64,000 bases of DNA from an uncultured Halanaerobiales bacterium (GTDB taxonomy: Bacteria; Bacillota; Halanaerobiia; Halanaerobiales; M55B127), in the NCBI GenBank assembly GCA_913055675.1, contig CAJXKY010000007.1:1-64000 (forward strand). Direction: 5' to 3'. Every line of letters begins with the position of its first letter. Position 1 is the first letter of the stretch. Below the pieces are notes generated by a model. The model saw only the letters and a list, made by a program, of their open reading frames with translations, searched no databases and was not told where the DNA came from. The translations under genes and the position numbers were made by a program. This document shows, in pieces, positions 17,339 to 25,200 of this stretch.

Positions 17339-17893
17339 CTAATTATTTAAACCAAGATAAATAAAATTGACCAATTCTTTTTTTGCTTTTCCATAATCAT
17401 AATTATCATCATATTTTATTCTAACGGTTACTCCATGGGTGGCGTGTAAAATTGCACTTGCAATAATAGAAGGATCTACATCCCTAACTTTATTCTTTTT
17501 GATTTCATTTTTAATTAATTCAGTGAAGGTCAATTGAAATTTTTTCATATACCAATTAATTATTTCTAATTTTTTATCGTCTTCTATCATAGAAGTTTTT
17601 ATTAGTAATTCACTTATCTTCGGATATGTTTTTAAGAATTCAAAATGGTAATCAAAAAAGAGAATTAATTTATTTTGTAAGTTCATATTTTTATCTTTCA
17701 AATTATTGATTAATTCAATTTTTTGGCTTAATTTATCTCTTAAAATATAATCAAGGATATCATATTTATCTTCAAAAACTTCTTTTGTTTTATAATCTAA
17801 AGCTTTATCTAATTTTACTATATCTATTTCTTCAAAAGAATATTTATTAAATAAATTAATGAACTCTTTTGATATAACTTCCTTTTTATTCAT
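17339..17893 (-). CDS. TetR-like regulator with degenerate helix-turn-helix
   Basis: 184 residues, mostly helical. The size, the N-terminal FINLFNKYSFEEIDIVKLDKAL and the downstream FEDKYDILDYIL fit a TetR/AcrR protein, but the recognition-helix segment is shortened and lacks the usual G-V-S-x-x-x-x-Y-x-H/Y-F core, so it may bind DNA differently or not at all. The C-terminal FLKTYPKISELLIKTSM and AILHATHGVTVRI regions resemble TetR ligand domains. I use ATG 17893, six bases from AGAGGTG; GTG 17902 lies within that site. Operon leader to the metallophosphoesterase. Confidence 0.6.
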   Translation of the reverse strand: MNKKEVISKEFINLFNKYSFEEIDIVKLDKALDYKTKEVFEDKYDILDYILRDKLSQKIELINNLKDKNMNLQNKLILFFDYHFEFLKTYPKISELLIKTSMIEDDKKLEIINWYMKKFQLTFTELIKNEIKKNKVRDVDPSIIASAILHATHGVTVRIKYDDNYDYGKAKKELVNFIYLGLNN

Positions 17894-17927
17894 TTTTTTC
17901 ACCTCTAGTGGATTTATTGTTATGTCT

Positions 17928-17970
17928 ATTATAATATTTATTCATAAATATTAATATGAATTATATCACA
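17928..17970 (-). promoter_or_regulatory. CRP/FNR-type class II promoter of the TetR-like operon
   Basis: On the minus strand TGTGATATAATTCATA (17970-17955), 21 bp, then TATAAT (17933-17928). It starts immediately after the stop codon of the CRP/FNR-family gene. The 16-mer differs from the hcp site at two positions only, and the spacing is identical. Confidence 0.78.
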
Positions 17971-18645
17971 CTAGTCCATTAATTTTTTTAGTTTTTCCAT
18001 ATTATTTATGATTATCTTTTTACGTGAAGTAGTTATTATTCCTTCTTTTTCGATGTTTTTTAGAGTTCGTGACACAGTTTCTCGGGTTGTTCCTATCATA
18101 TTTGCAAGTTCTTTTTGGGTTAAAAATAATGAAATAGAAACTTTATTTTCCTTATTTTTATTACCATGTTTTTCACCCAAATGGTATAATAAGCTAGCCA
18201 GTCGGCTCTTACTATCTTTAAGCCCGAAGTCCCTAATATTTTGTTGGGCTCTCCTTAGTCTTCTGCTCATCACTTTCATAACTTTAACAGTAATTTGGGG
18301 GTGATTTAAAAATATTTTTGATAATTTATGACTGTTTATCGCATACACCTCTACATTACTAAGAGCTATTGCTGTAGCCGGATAATTATCTTTATCAAAA
18401 ATTATAACTTCAGCTAAGAGATCATCTTTTTTAAATATATTTAAAATTTGCTCATCACCATTTTGGTCCATTTTGAGCATTTTTACTTTCCCTTTTTTTA
18501 TTATATAAATATATTCTCCGCGTTCTCCTTCGAAAAATATAATTTCATCTTTTTTAATCTTTTTTAACCTTGTGATATCTTCAATAATACTTAATTCATT
18601 TTCATTTAAATGGGAAAAATAGGGGACATTGGTTAGGTCAATCAT
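17971..18645 (-). CDS. CRP/FNR family transcriptional regulator
   Basis: 224 residues. An N-terminal cyclic-nucleotide-binding-type beta barrel (about residues 10-115, with GERGEYIYIIKKGKVKMLK) is joined by a long dimerisation helix to a winged helix-turn-helix (LTQKELANMIGTTRETVSRTLKNIEKEGII, about residues 165-195). The R-E-T-V-S-R recognition helix equals that of CRP, which reads the TGTGA half-site. There are no cysteines for an FNR-type iron-sulfur cluster. ATG 18645 is chosen because AGAGGTG precedes it; upstream codons lack a ribosome site. Likely activator of the three CRP-type promoters in this window; signal unknown (haem/NO or nucleotide are candidates). Confidence 0.9.
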   Translation of the reverse strand: MIDLTNVPYFSHLNENELSIIEDITRLKKIKKDEIIFFEGERGEYIYIIKKGKVKMLKMDQNGDEQILNIFKKDDLLAEVIIFDKDNYPATAIALSNVEVYAINSHKLSKIFLNHPQITVKVMKVMSRRLRRAQQNIRDFGLKDSKSRLASLLYHLGEKHGNKNKENKVSISLFLTQKELANMIGTTRETVSRTLKNIEKEGIITTSRKKIIINNMEKLKKLMD

Positions 18646-18756
18646 TTTTTCACCTCTTTTTGTATATATTACACTTAAATTATATATGATATTGGAATAA
18701 AATAAAAGCATATAAGTTTAATCAAATTTAGTGTAGTGAAAAAATATTGATATTAA

Positions 18757-18795
18757 TAGAGAAAAAGTCTGCTGGATACATTTTCCAGCAGACTT
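18757..18795 (-). terminator. Rho-independent terminator of the tungsten oxidoreductase operon
   Basis: Read on the minus strand: AAGTCTGCTGGA (18795-18784) pairs perfectly with TCCAGCAGACTT (18776-18765), then TTTCTC. It follows the NhaC-type gene. Confidence 0.92.
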
Positions 18796-18831
18796 AAGTT
18801 GTCTTATCAATAAAACTATTTTTGATTTTAA

Positions 18832-20235
18832 TTAATCTATAGAGGAAAAAATCGCAAATTTTCTTCCATAACCAGTTGTAACAGAAAAAATTAATACAGC
18901 TAACATTACCCAGGGATAAAATTGATGAGTTACAACTTCAACAGTACTGACCATTACGGCATCCTCAAAAGGAGCATACATAGAGCTCATCATTGATCCT
19001 ACTACTACGGGGACCATATAGGGGATTAAATAATTAAAGGTAGTTCCTGCACAGTCCATCAGATTTGCTCTTCTATAGCCACTTATTTTATATTTGTCTC
19101 CCATTTCATTTGCAATTTCACCTGTTCCAATAATTGCAGCGGTATTTAATCCAGTGACAATATTTAAAGAAATCAATAAAGTTACTATTGAGAGTTCTGC
19201 TGTTTTTATCCCTCGGACAAATTTAGACATATAATTTATTATTATTTCAATTCCCCCACCTTCTTTTAGTAAATTAATTTGAGCGAATAAAATTAATACA
19301 AGAATTATGGTGGGTACTGAATCCTGAATTCCATCTAAAATTATTCCTCCTGCACCAAATGGTTCAGGCACATTGATAATCATACTAGGGGTAATTATTT
19401 TAGTGAATAGTCCGATTAAAAGTCCTGTTAGAATTCCATAACTTAAAGCTTCAATGAGATGATGTTGTCTAATACAAAGATAAATAATTACTATTGGGAC
19501 TAATAGGAAGAGAAGGCTTAATGGTTGTGGATTACTTACATATTCGCTAATTTGGTCAGATGCACTGCCACCAGTACCAATGAAACTATATAAAATAATA
19601 GTTATTATAGCAGTAGGAATGGAGTATTTTAAACGGCTTTTGACAACACCACCAATATCCATCCCTTGGGTTGTAGCTGAGGCTATAGTAGTATCAGAAA
19701 CAGGTGAAAGGTTATCACCAAAAGCACCTCCAGAAACAATTGCGCCAATTAACAGGGCAGGAGTACTACCTACTAGGTAACCAACTGGATATAAAATAGG
19801 GCTTACAACAAAAATTGTTCCGACAGAGGTTCCGGTTGAAATAGCCACTACTCCTGTAAGTATGAAAGTAGCAACTACAAACTTACTGCCCACCAGATTT
19901 AAATTAACTAAATAAGCAGCCAGAGTTTTCACAAGTCCGCTTTCATTTAAAATAGTACCTGAAATACCTGCCAACATTACTGCTGCTATTAGTATCATAC
20001 CAACTCTTGAACTGAAACCATCAATGATGATATTGGCAAATTTTCTCTTGTCCTTAACAAGGGGCATAATTATTATTAAAGGTAGTAAAAAGACTACCCA
20101 GTATTCAGGGATATTAGCATTTTGTAAAGCTATGTAGACTAAACCTATTAGGGCTAGTAATATAGGTATAAAAACTATAAATTTGCCGCCATGGAATTTC
20201 AAGTTTTTCCCTTTTTCTTTATTATTCATTATCAA
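18832..20235 (-). CDS. NhaC-family Na+/H+-coupled transporter (operon with ferredoxin and AOR)
   Basis: 467-residue membrane protein with about 11-12 helices. The motif GGAFGDNLSPVSDTTIASATTQGMD is diagnostic of the NhaC family. Within this family some members are proposed amino-acid transporters (for example TyrT, MetT) rather than plain antiporters. Its operon is under a T-box with apparent Trp specifier, which favours an amino-acid or related carboxylate substrate. TTG 20235 is preferred (AGGAG six bases upstream); ATG 20229 is the alternative. The gap to the upstream AOR gene is 21 bp. Confidence 0.85.
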   Translation of the reverse strand: MIMNNKEKGKNLKFHGGKFIVFIPILLALIGLVYIALQNANIPEYWVVFLLPLIIIMPLVKDKRKFANIIIDGFSSRVGMILIAAVMLAGISGTILNESGLVKTLAAYLVNLNLVGSKFVVATFILTGVVAISTGTSVGTIFVVSPILYPVGYLVGSTPALLIGAIVSGGAFGDNLSPVSDTTIASATTQGMDIGGVVKSRLKYSIPTAIITIILYSFIGTGGSASDQISEYVSNPQPLSLLFLLVPIVIIYLCIRQHHLIEALSYGILTGLLIGLFTKIITPSMIINVPEPFGAGGIILDGIQDSVPTIILVLILFAQINLLKEGGGIEIIINYMSKFVRGIKTAELSIVTLLISLNIVTGLNTAAIIGTGEIANEMGDKYKISGYRRANLMDCAGTTFNYLIPYMVPVVVGSMMSSMYAPFEDAVMVSTVEVVTHQFYPWVMLAVLIFSVTTGYGRKFAIFSSID

Positions 20236-20256
20236 TACTCGCTCCTCTCTAATTCT

Positions 20257-22164
20257 TTAATTGATTTTTATAATATCTCTATTTTTAAATTCTTCAGCAA
20301 TTTCGTGTAAGCCCAATTCTTCAAGTTTTTCTATATTGGGAACACCTGTTTCCATGTCCCAATTCCTAGCTTCATAATATTCATTGAGCATTGGTTCTAT
20401 TTCCACTATACTTCCTGCTGATTCACCGCATTCTTCAGGTAAGGGTTCATTAAGAAAACGGTCCGGTAAGGTATCATCTTCTCGACGTATCCCTTCTCTT
20501 ACAATATAAGCCCTTTCAACATTCATAATTCTTTCGGCTGATTTTTGGATTTCTTCGGCTGTAAATTCATATTCAGTTAATGTATTTAATAGTTTAGCTG
20601 CTTCTTTAAAAGAGATAATCTCCATGTTGACAACTGTGTTTTTACAGGCTTCTAGACAGTCTGCTAGTACACATCTTTCCTCGTAGAATTTGACTACTCG
20701 ACCTTTGCCCTTGTACTCTAAGCGAAATGCTGATTCAGGATATCCAAATCTTCTTTTGCCTTCTTTAGCATCTTCACTAAATTCAAACCAAGGTTCACTA
20801 CGTAAGTGATCACCTCCGCGGGTAGCAACAGCCACTCCTAACCCATAACCCTTAATTCCACGAGGGTCGGCTTGAAAAATTTCTAGCCCCTTAACATGCA
20901 TTGCAAATTTTTTAGTATCTCGTCCTATTTTTTCAGCTGCGCTTACTACTCCATCAGCTAAAATATCTCCAAAGCCTTCCCTGTTTTTAATCTTTTCAAT
21001 TAATTTAAAAACGGCTTCACTATTACCGAAGTTTGGTTTAAGACCATCTACTTCCTCACTACTTAAAATATCTTTTTCATAAAGTTCCATGGTAAAAGCA
21101 ATACATTCTGAGGTTGTAATAACATCAAGGCCATAGCGATTACATAAATCCACCCCGTAAAGAGCATCTTCGATATCAGATAAACCTACTCGAGAAGAAA
21201 AACCAGCGAGTCCTTCGAATTCAGGACCTTCACTTTTTAAGCCTTTATACTTTCCTTCTTTAATTTCAAAAAATCTACTGCAGGGAATTGTACAGGCAAA
21301 ACAGCCCTTTTCTTTTTGTTTATAGTTTTCTTCTAGATACTCCCCACTAACCTGGTCGGCTTCTTCGAAATAACCGGTCTGGAAATGCCGGGTGGCTAAA
21401 CAGCCCAACTCATTTAAAGAGGATACCAATTGAGTAGTACCCAGACGGGTTCTTGTTTCATATTCGGAATGGTTTTTTATCTCTTCATCCATATCATCTA
21501 TCATTTTTTTAAATTTATCCGGTTCTTTTGCTCCAAGGTCCATAGTTCCTCTTACTACAATGGCTTTAATATTTTTACTGGCTAATACTAATCCCATACC
21601 AGTTCTAGCAGCGGCTCTAACCATATTACAGAAGATACCAGAAAATTTAACTCCATTTTCAGCAGCAGGCCCGATAGCAGCTATTTGTACTCGGTTATCA
21701 CCAATTTCTTCCTTTAGCTTTTGTTGGGTTTTAAAAGTATCTAACTGTTTTAAGTGATCAGCAGATCTTATTTCAGCTTCACCATCCTTGATAAATATAT
21801 ATGATAGTTGTTCTGCTTTCCCTTCTAATATTATTTGGTCAAAACCGGCAAATTTGATTTCTGGGCCCAAAAAACCGCCGGTATTAGAATCACCTAAGAT
21901 ATTAGTCTGAGGTGATTTAGCAGTAAAGTTAACCCGTGCAGCTCCCGGAAATAATGTACCAGTGAGAGGGCCAACTCCAATGAACATCTTATTTTCTTTA
22001 CTTATAGGATCAACTTCAGGTGGAACTTCCTCATAAAGGCGGCGTGCATTCAATCCGCGTCCTCCTAAATAATCCTTTAAAAAAGTTGAATCTAAGGTTT
22101 CTTTTTTTATGGTATGATCACTTAAGTTAATTCGTAAAGATTGGTTACAGTAACCGTAGTTCAT
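20257..22164 (-). CDS. Tungsten-dependent aldehyde:ferredoxin oxidoreductase
   Basis: 635 residues, full length for AOR-family enzymes that interconvert aldehydes and carboxylates with ferredoxin. The N-terminal tungstopterin domain has GGRGLNARRLYEEVPP and GPLTGTLFPGAARVNFTAKS. Cluster cysteines C288-x2-C291-x3-C295 (CFACTIPC) are at the same numbers as I recall for Pyrococcus AOR, and the fourth is most likely C507 in CLEACKN. Its start overlaps the stop of the ferredoxin gene (TAATG), so the two are translationally coupled. With a Trp-type T-box, an aldehyde from Trp breakdown is a reasonable but unproven substrate. Confidence 0.93.
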   Translation of the reverse strand: MNYGYCNQSLRINLSDHTIKKETLDSTFLKDYLGGRGLNARRLYEEVPPEVDPISKENKMFIGVGPLTGTLFPGAARVNFTAKSPQTNILGDSNTGGFLGPEIKFAGFDQIILEGKAEQLSYIFIKDGEAEIRSADHLKQLDTFKTQQKLKEEIGDNRVQIAAIGPAAENGVKFSGIFCNMVRAAARTGMGLVLASKNIKAIVVRGTMDLGAKEPDKFKKMIDDMDEEIKNHSEYETRTRLGTTQLVSSLNELGCLATRHFQTGYFEEADQVSGEYLEENYKQKEKGCFACTIPCSRFFEIKEGKYKGLKSEGPEFEGLAGFSSRVGLSDIEDALYGVDLCNRYGLDVITTSECIAFTMELYEKDILSSEEVDGLKPNFGNSEAVFKLIEKIKNREGFGDILADGVVSAAEKIGRDTKKFAMHVKGLEIFQADPRGIKGYGLGVAVATRGGDHLRSEPWFEFSEDAKEGKRRFGYPESAFRLEYKGKGRVVKFYEERCVLADCLEACKNTVVNMEIISFKEAAKLLNTLTEYEFTAEEIQKSAERIMNVERAYIVREGIRREDDTLPDRFLNEPLPEECGESAGSIVEIEPMLNEYYEARNWDMETGVPNIEKLEELGLHEIAEEFKNRDIIKIN

Positions 22165-22895
22165 TATGATTGACCTCCTTTGTTATCAAACTTTAAAGCA
22201 TCAGTGGGACATCTTTTAACACACTCTATATCCCCTTCACATAAATCGCAGATTAGGGCAACATCATTTTCATTAAAAGTAATGGCATCAAAGGGACAAG
22301 CTTCAGCACATTTATAACAACCGATACATTTATCATCATTAACCAATATAGCATTAGTAATCGGATCTCTACTTAAGGCTTCAACCGGACAGGCTTTAAT
22401 ACAAGGAGCATCTCCACACTGCCTACATACAAAAGGGTTATCTTTACCCTCAATTTCATTTTTTTCAACTTTAATTCGGGACTTTTCTCCATTGAAAGTT
22501 TGATTATGTACAAAAGCACAGACCGTTTCACAGGCCCGGCAGCCGGTACAAACTTCAGAATTAACTTGAATGCGAGGCGGTATTTTATCTTTATCTGCCA
22601 CAGGTTTACCGGTTTTAGGATTAATTCTATCAATCCTAAAAACAACTCCTCCATTTGGATCAGGGCAAATAAATCGTTTGGTATGAGGTATCCAGTCATT
22701 TTCTTCACTTATTTCACGCTGTTTAGCAGGTAAAACTGGCATTAAACTCTGCATTGCCCATAAACACATATGTTTACCCTCTGGTATTTCTATTTTACCA
22801 CCGCGGACAGTAAAGTAATCACCTACTTCCATTGGTAGGTCACAAAAACCCTTTATTTTTTCAACAACGATCTTTAGATCAAACAAAGTAGACAT
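22164..22895 (-). CDS. Ferredoxin-type 4Fe-4S protein with N-terminal TIGR04076-like domain
   Basis: 243 residues, electron-transfer partner of the adjacent oxidoreductase. Residues about 1-90 (VEKIKGFCDLPMEVGDYF, CLWAMQSLMPVLPA, FICPDPNGGVVFRID) resemble the TIGR04076 family, of unknown function. From about residue 115 there are sixteen clustered cysteines in HycB/DmsB style: CTGCRACETVC, CRQCGDAPCIKACP, CIGCYKCAEACP and CDLCEGDIECVKRCP, enough for four [4Fe-4S] clusters. AAAGGAGA precedes the ATG. First gene of the T-box-controlled operon. Confidence 0.87.
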   Translation of the reverse strand: MSTLFDLKIVVEKIKGFCDLPMEVGDYFTVRGGKIEIPEGKHMCLWAMQSLMPVLPAKQREISEENDWIPHTKRFICPDPNGGVVFRIDRINPKTGKPVADKDKIPPRIQVNSEVCTGCRACETVCAFVHNQTFNGEKSRIKVEKNEIEGKDNPFVCRQCGDAPCIKACPVEALSRDPITNAILVNDDKCIGCYKCAEACPFDAITFNENDVALICDLCEGDIECVKRCPTDALKFDNKGGQS

Positions 22896-22928
22896 CTCCT
22901 TTCTGGTTGATAAAGTTTATGTAGAATT

Positions 22929-23255
22929 AAAAAAAGGTGGCACCACGAAATAAAAAAATCCTTCTTCCCGTTAGGGACGAAAGATTAATAATTCCGTGAT
23001 GCCACCCTTATTAGTTAATATTTATTAACTCACTCAGTAGAAACCACCATACGATGGTGAATTCTATTTATGTTAACGGTTAAAAACCGGCACAGGATAA
23101 TCGATCTTTTATCAAGATATTTCCCCCTGCTTCTTACAAGGCCATTCACTTTAATACTCCATTACCGAATTCTCAGCGGTATCGGTTCTCTGTAAATGAA
23201 GGTATATAAAGTTACTCGTCTTGGTCATAGAATTTATAATTATTATTTATTTGAA
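22929..23255 (-). promoter_or_regulatory. T-box leader, apparent Trp (UGG) specifier
   Basis: Minus-strand leader of about 325 bases. The conserved T-box AGGGTGGCATCACGG lies at 23008-22994; its GGTGGCATCACG can pair with CGTGGTGCCACC (22947-22936) followed by T7, forming the terminator. Stem I has the loop-E pair AGTA (23216-23213) and GAA (23147-23145) flanked by ACTTTA/TAAAGT and CAAG/CTTG helices. The codon right after GAA is TGG (23144-23142), the tryptophan codon. Uncharged tRNA should allow read-through into the ferredoxin-AOR-NhaC operon. Confidence 0.88.
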
Positions 23256-23259
23256 TATA

Positions 23260-23288
23260 ATTTTAACACTGTTCATGAATTATGTCAA
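23260..23288 (-). promoter_or_regulatory. Promoter of the ferredoxin-AOR-NhaC operon
   Basis: Minus strand TTGACA (23288-23283), 17-bp spacer, TAAAAT (23265-23260). The insertion sequence begins 14 bp behind the -35 box and leaves the promoter intact. Confidence 0.85.
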
Positions 23289-23292
23289 GAAT

Positions 23293-23301
23293 TTTTCTAA
23301 T
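23293..23301. repeat. Target site duplication, left copy
   Basis: TTTTCTAAT, repeated exactly at 24865-24873 on the other side of the insertion sequence. Confidence 0.88.
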
Positions 23302-23345
23302 CTTAGTGTAAAATAACTTTTGGAGAGTAAGAATAAAAAAATAGA

Positions 23346-23411
23346 AAGAAGACTCCCTTTCTGATAAAATGTTTTTAGAGACAAAAACAACACAGAAAGG
23401 AGAGTCTTCTT
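23346..23411 (+). promoter_or_regulatory. Hairpin that buries the transposase ribosome binding site
   Basis: 23346-23363 (AAGAAGACTCCCTTTCTG) pairs with 23393-23411 over 18 bp with one bulged base. The right arm contains AGAAAGGAGAG, the ribosome site just before the ATG. Such a stem limits translation when transcription enters from outside. Confidence 0.75.
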
Positions 23412-24812
23412 ATGAATAATATTATACAACATTTTCATGAAAAAATCACGTCTGAGTTGGAAAAAGAAATAGAAAACATCTTTTTAAATGGTAAAGGTGA
23501 TATTACTGAGATAATTAGTTTGGTGAAAGATAACTTAGATGAATTAGGGTGCAAGATATTAAAAGAAGTTCTTGAAGATTTAGATAAGATGATTAAAGAA
23601 TCAGGGGAACGTAAAAAAAATTGGGTAGTTCAGCAAAGTGAGATGAAAAAGACTTTGATAACAATATTTGGAGAATTCCAATACTTTAGGGTATATTATA
23701 AATCTAAAGGTGGTAAAGGATTTACATATTTAGTAGATGATATTGTTGGTATTGAAAGGTATCAAAGAATAGATAATGGTTTAACCGCCAAGATAGTAGC
23801 TTTAGCATCAAATTATTCATATCATAAAAGTGCTGAAATAGCTGTTCCGAGAGTAAAATTAAGCAGACAAACAGTGAAAAACAAGATAAGACAAGTGGGA
23901 GAAATAGATAACAGTGTATTAGATGAAGAGGTTAAAGAAAAAAGGAAGGTTAAGCATTTATATGTAGAAGCTGATGAAGATCATATAGCCTTACAGAGCG
24001 GGAAAAAGAAAACGATAACCAGACTGGTATATGTTCATGAAGGAGTAGAGAAAGTTAATAAGACAAGGAATAAATTAAAGAACCCGAAATATTTTAGTGG
24101 GTTGTATAAAAACAGAGTTGAAGATCTATGGCTGGAAGTAATAGATTATATATATGAAAATTATGAGATAGACGAAATAGAAGCCACTTATTTAGCTGGA
24201 GATGGAGCAGAATGGATAAAAACAGGACTGCATTGGTTACCACGGCCTAAATATATATTAGATAGATATCATTTAAATAAATATGTAACTAAAGCTTCAG
24301 GTCATAGGCCGAAGATGAGATTTAAGCTTTGGGAAGCATTGAATGAATGTGATTTAGACCAAGTTGAAGAAGTATTTGCGGCAATAATTAAAGATACTGA
24401 AAAAGAAACCAAATTAAAAGCAGTAAAAGTGGCTCGCCAATATATCCTTGCTAATTGGAGTGGTATTGTTAGATATCGAGAAGACCCCTATTCTATGGGT
24501 TGTAGTGCAGAGGGTCATATAAGCCATATACTTGCTCACAGGATGTCGAGTCGTCCCATGGGTTGGAGTATACCTGGAGCAGAGCAGATGTCTAGACTGA
24601 GGGCTTTTAAGTTTAATGGAGGAAAAGCCGCAGATATCTGTGAGTTGATCAAAAGAAATAAAAAAGAAAAAGTAATAGATCTCCAGACTCAGAAAATGTT
24701 AAAAAGAAATACAGGTAGATATTTATATCCAGAGCCTAAGGAAGTTATGCCAGCAGTGAAGAGAGGATTAGTAGATGGGACTTATCGAGCGGTAAAAGCT
24801 TATGCGTTTTAA
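23412..24812 (+). CDS. ISLre2-family (UPF0236) transposase
   Basis: 466 residues, intact. It matches the UPF0236/ISLre2 transposases: a helical N-terminus, GEFQYFRVYYKSKGGKGFTYLVDD, then the putative catalytic region with VEADEDHIALQSGKKK (first acidic residues near 191), YLAGDGAEWIKTGL (about residue 258) and a C-terminal SAEGHISHILAHRMSSRPMGWS motif containing the conserved E and H. No frameshift. The ribosome site is within a long hairpin. Confidence 0.93.
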   Translation: MNNIIQHFHEKITSELEKEIENIFLNGKGDITEIISLVKDNLDELGCKILKEVLEDLDKMIKESGERKKNWVVQQSEMKKTLITIFGEFQYFRVYYKSKGGKGFTYLVDDIVGIERYQRIDNGLTAKIVALASNYSYHKSAEIAVPRVKLSRQTVKNKIRQVGEIDNSVLDEEVKEKRKVKHLYVEADEDHIALQSGKKKTITRLVYVHEGVEKVNKTRNKLKNPKYFSGLYKNRVEDLWLEVIDYIYENYEIDEIEATYLAGDGAEWIKTGLHWLPRPKYILDRYHLNKYVTKASGHRPKMRFKLWEALNECDLDQVEEVFAAIIKDTEKETKLKAVKVARQYILANWSGIVRYREDPYSMGCSAEGHISHILAHRMSSRPMGWSIPGAEQMSRLRAFKFNGGKAADICELIKRNKKEKVIDLQTQKMLKRNTGRYLYPEPKEVMPAVKRGLVDGTYRAVKAYAF

Positions 24813-24864
24813 TTAAATCGTTAAGGGAGTCTTTTTTATAATCCAAAAGTAACTTGACACTATC

Positions 24865-24873
24865 TTTTCTAAT
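24865..24873. repeat. Target site duplication, right copy
   Basis: TTTTCTAAT, identical to 23293-23301. Confidence 0.88.
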
Positions 24874-24880
24874 AAAATTC

Positions 24881-24909
24881 TTGACAACACAGTATGCTTA
24901 ATATATAAT
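24881..24909 (+). promoter_or_regulatory. Promoter of the second T-box operon
   Basis: TTGACA (24881-24886), 17-bp spacer, TATAAT (24904-24909). Before the IS insertion this -35 box and the divergent one at 23288-23283 lay in a single palindrome. Confidence 0.88.
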
Positions 24910-24915
24910 ACTTAC

Positions 24916-25147
24916 AATAATTTCAAATAATAAAAACTAAGATAGAGGAGAAAGTAAGCTTGGTGCTGAAATACCCCTCTGAGTTGCTGGCTGAATTAAT
25001 AGTAGGCTGGGCCGTTTTCCAACGTTATCTGGTGAGAGAGTGTTAGCTCTCAATAGAGTTGTTCTATTTATTCATTAAGTAAATAGAATTAATTCAGGTG
25101 GTACCGCGCATACGTCGTCCTGATATAAGGGACGGCTTTTTTTATTT
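24916..25147 (+). promoter_or_regulatory. T-box leader with ultrashort Stem I
   Basis: The T-box AGGTGGTACCGCG is at 25096-25108, followed by a terminator GTCGTCC/GGGACGGC (25114-25135) and a long T run. Stem I appears very short: AGAGG (24944-24948) with CCTCT (24976-24980) closing a specifier loop with loop-E pair AGTA (24953-24956) and GAA (24968-24970), capped by AGC-TTGGT-GCT. The codon after GAA is ATA (24971-24973, Ile); a one-base shift would give TAC (Tyr). Specifier therefore uncertain. A GAGAG/CTCTC stem follows near 25035-25053. Confidence 0.85.
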
Positions 25148-25200
25148 TATAATACATTTTATTATTTGAATAGTATAAAAATATGAGGAGTGAGTAGAAA

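Larger units (their letters stand above)
23302..24864 (+). mobile_element. ISLre2-like insertion sequence, complete
   Basis: 1563 bp with imperfect 23-bp terminal inverted repeats; the inner 19 bases of the left end (23306-23324, starting GTGTAAAATAACTTTTGGA) match the reverse complement of 24842-24860 at 16 of 19 positions. Flanked by an exact 9-bp duplication TTTTCTAAT, the length I expect for ISLre2 relatives. One intact transposase gene. The precise duplication and full ORF indicate a recent, possibly still active copy. It lies between two divergent T-box promoters. Confidence 0.92.

Noticed and set aside
18661-18690. TGTAATATATACA-like stretch upstream of the CRP/FNR gene as an autoregulatory site
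   Set aside because: It lacks the TGTGA half and the promoter spacing is unclear; too weak to report.
22373-22708. 111-codon open frame on the minus strand inside the ferredoxin gene
   Set aside because: It is an out-of-frame shadow; the overlapping frame has sixteen clustered cysteines and a ribosome site.
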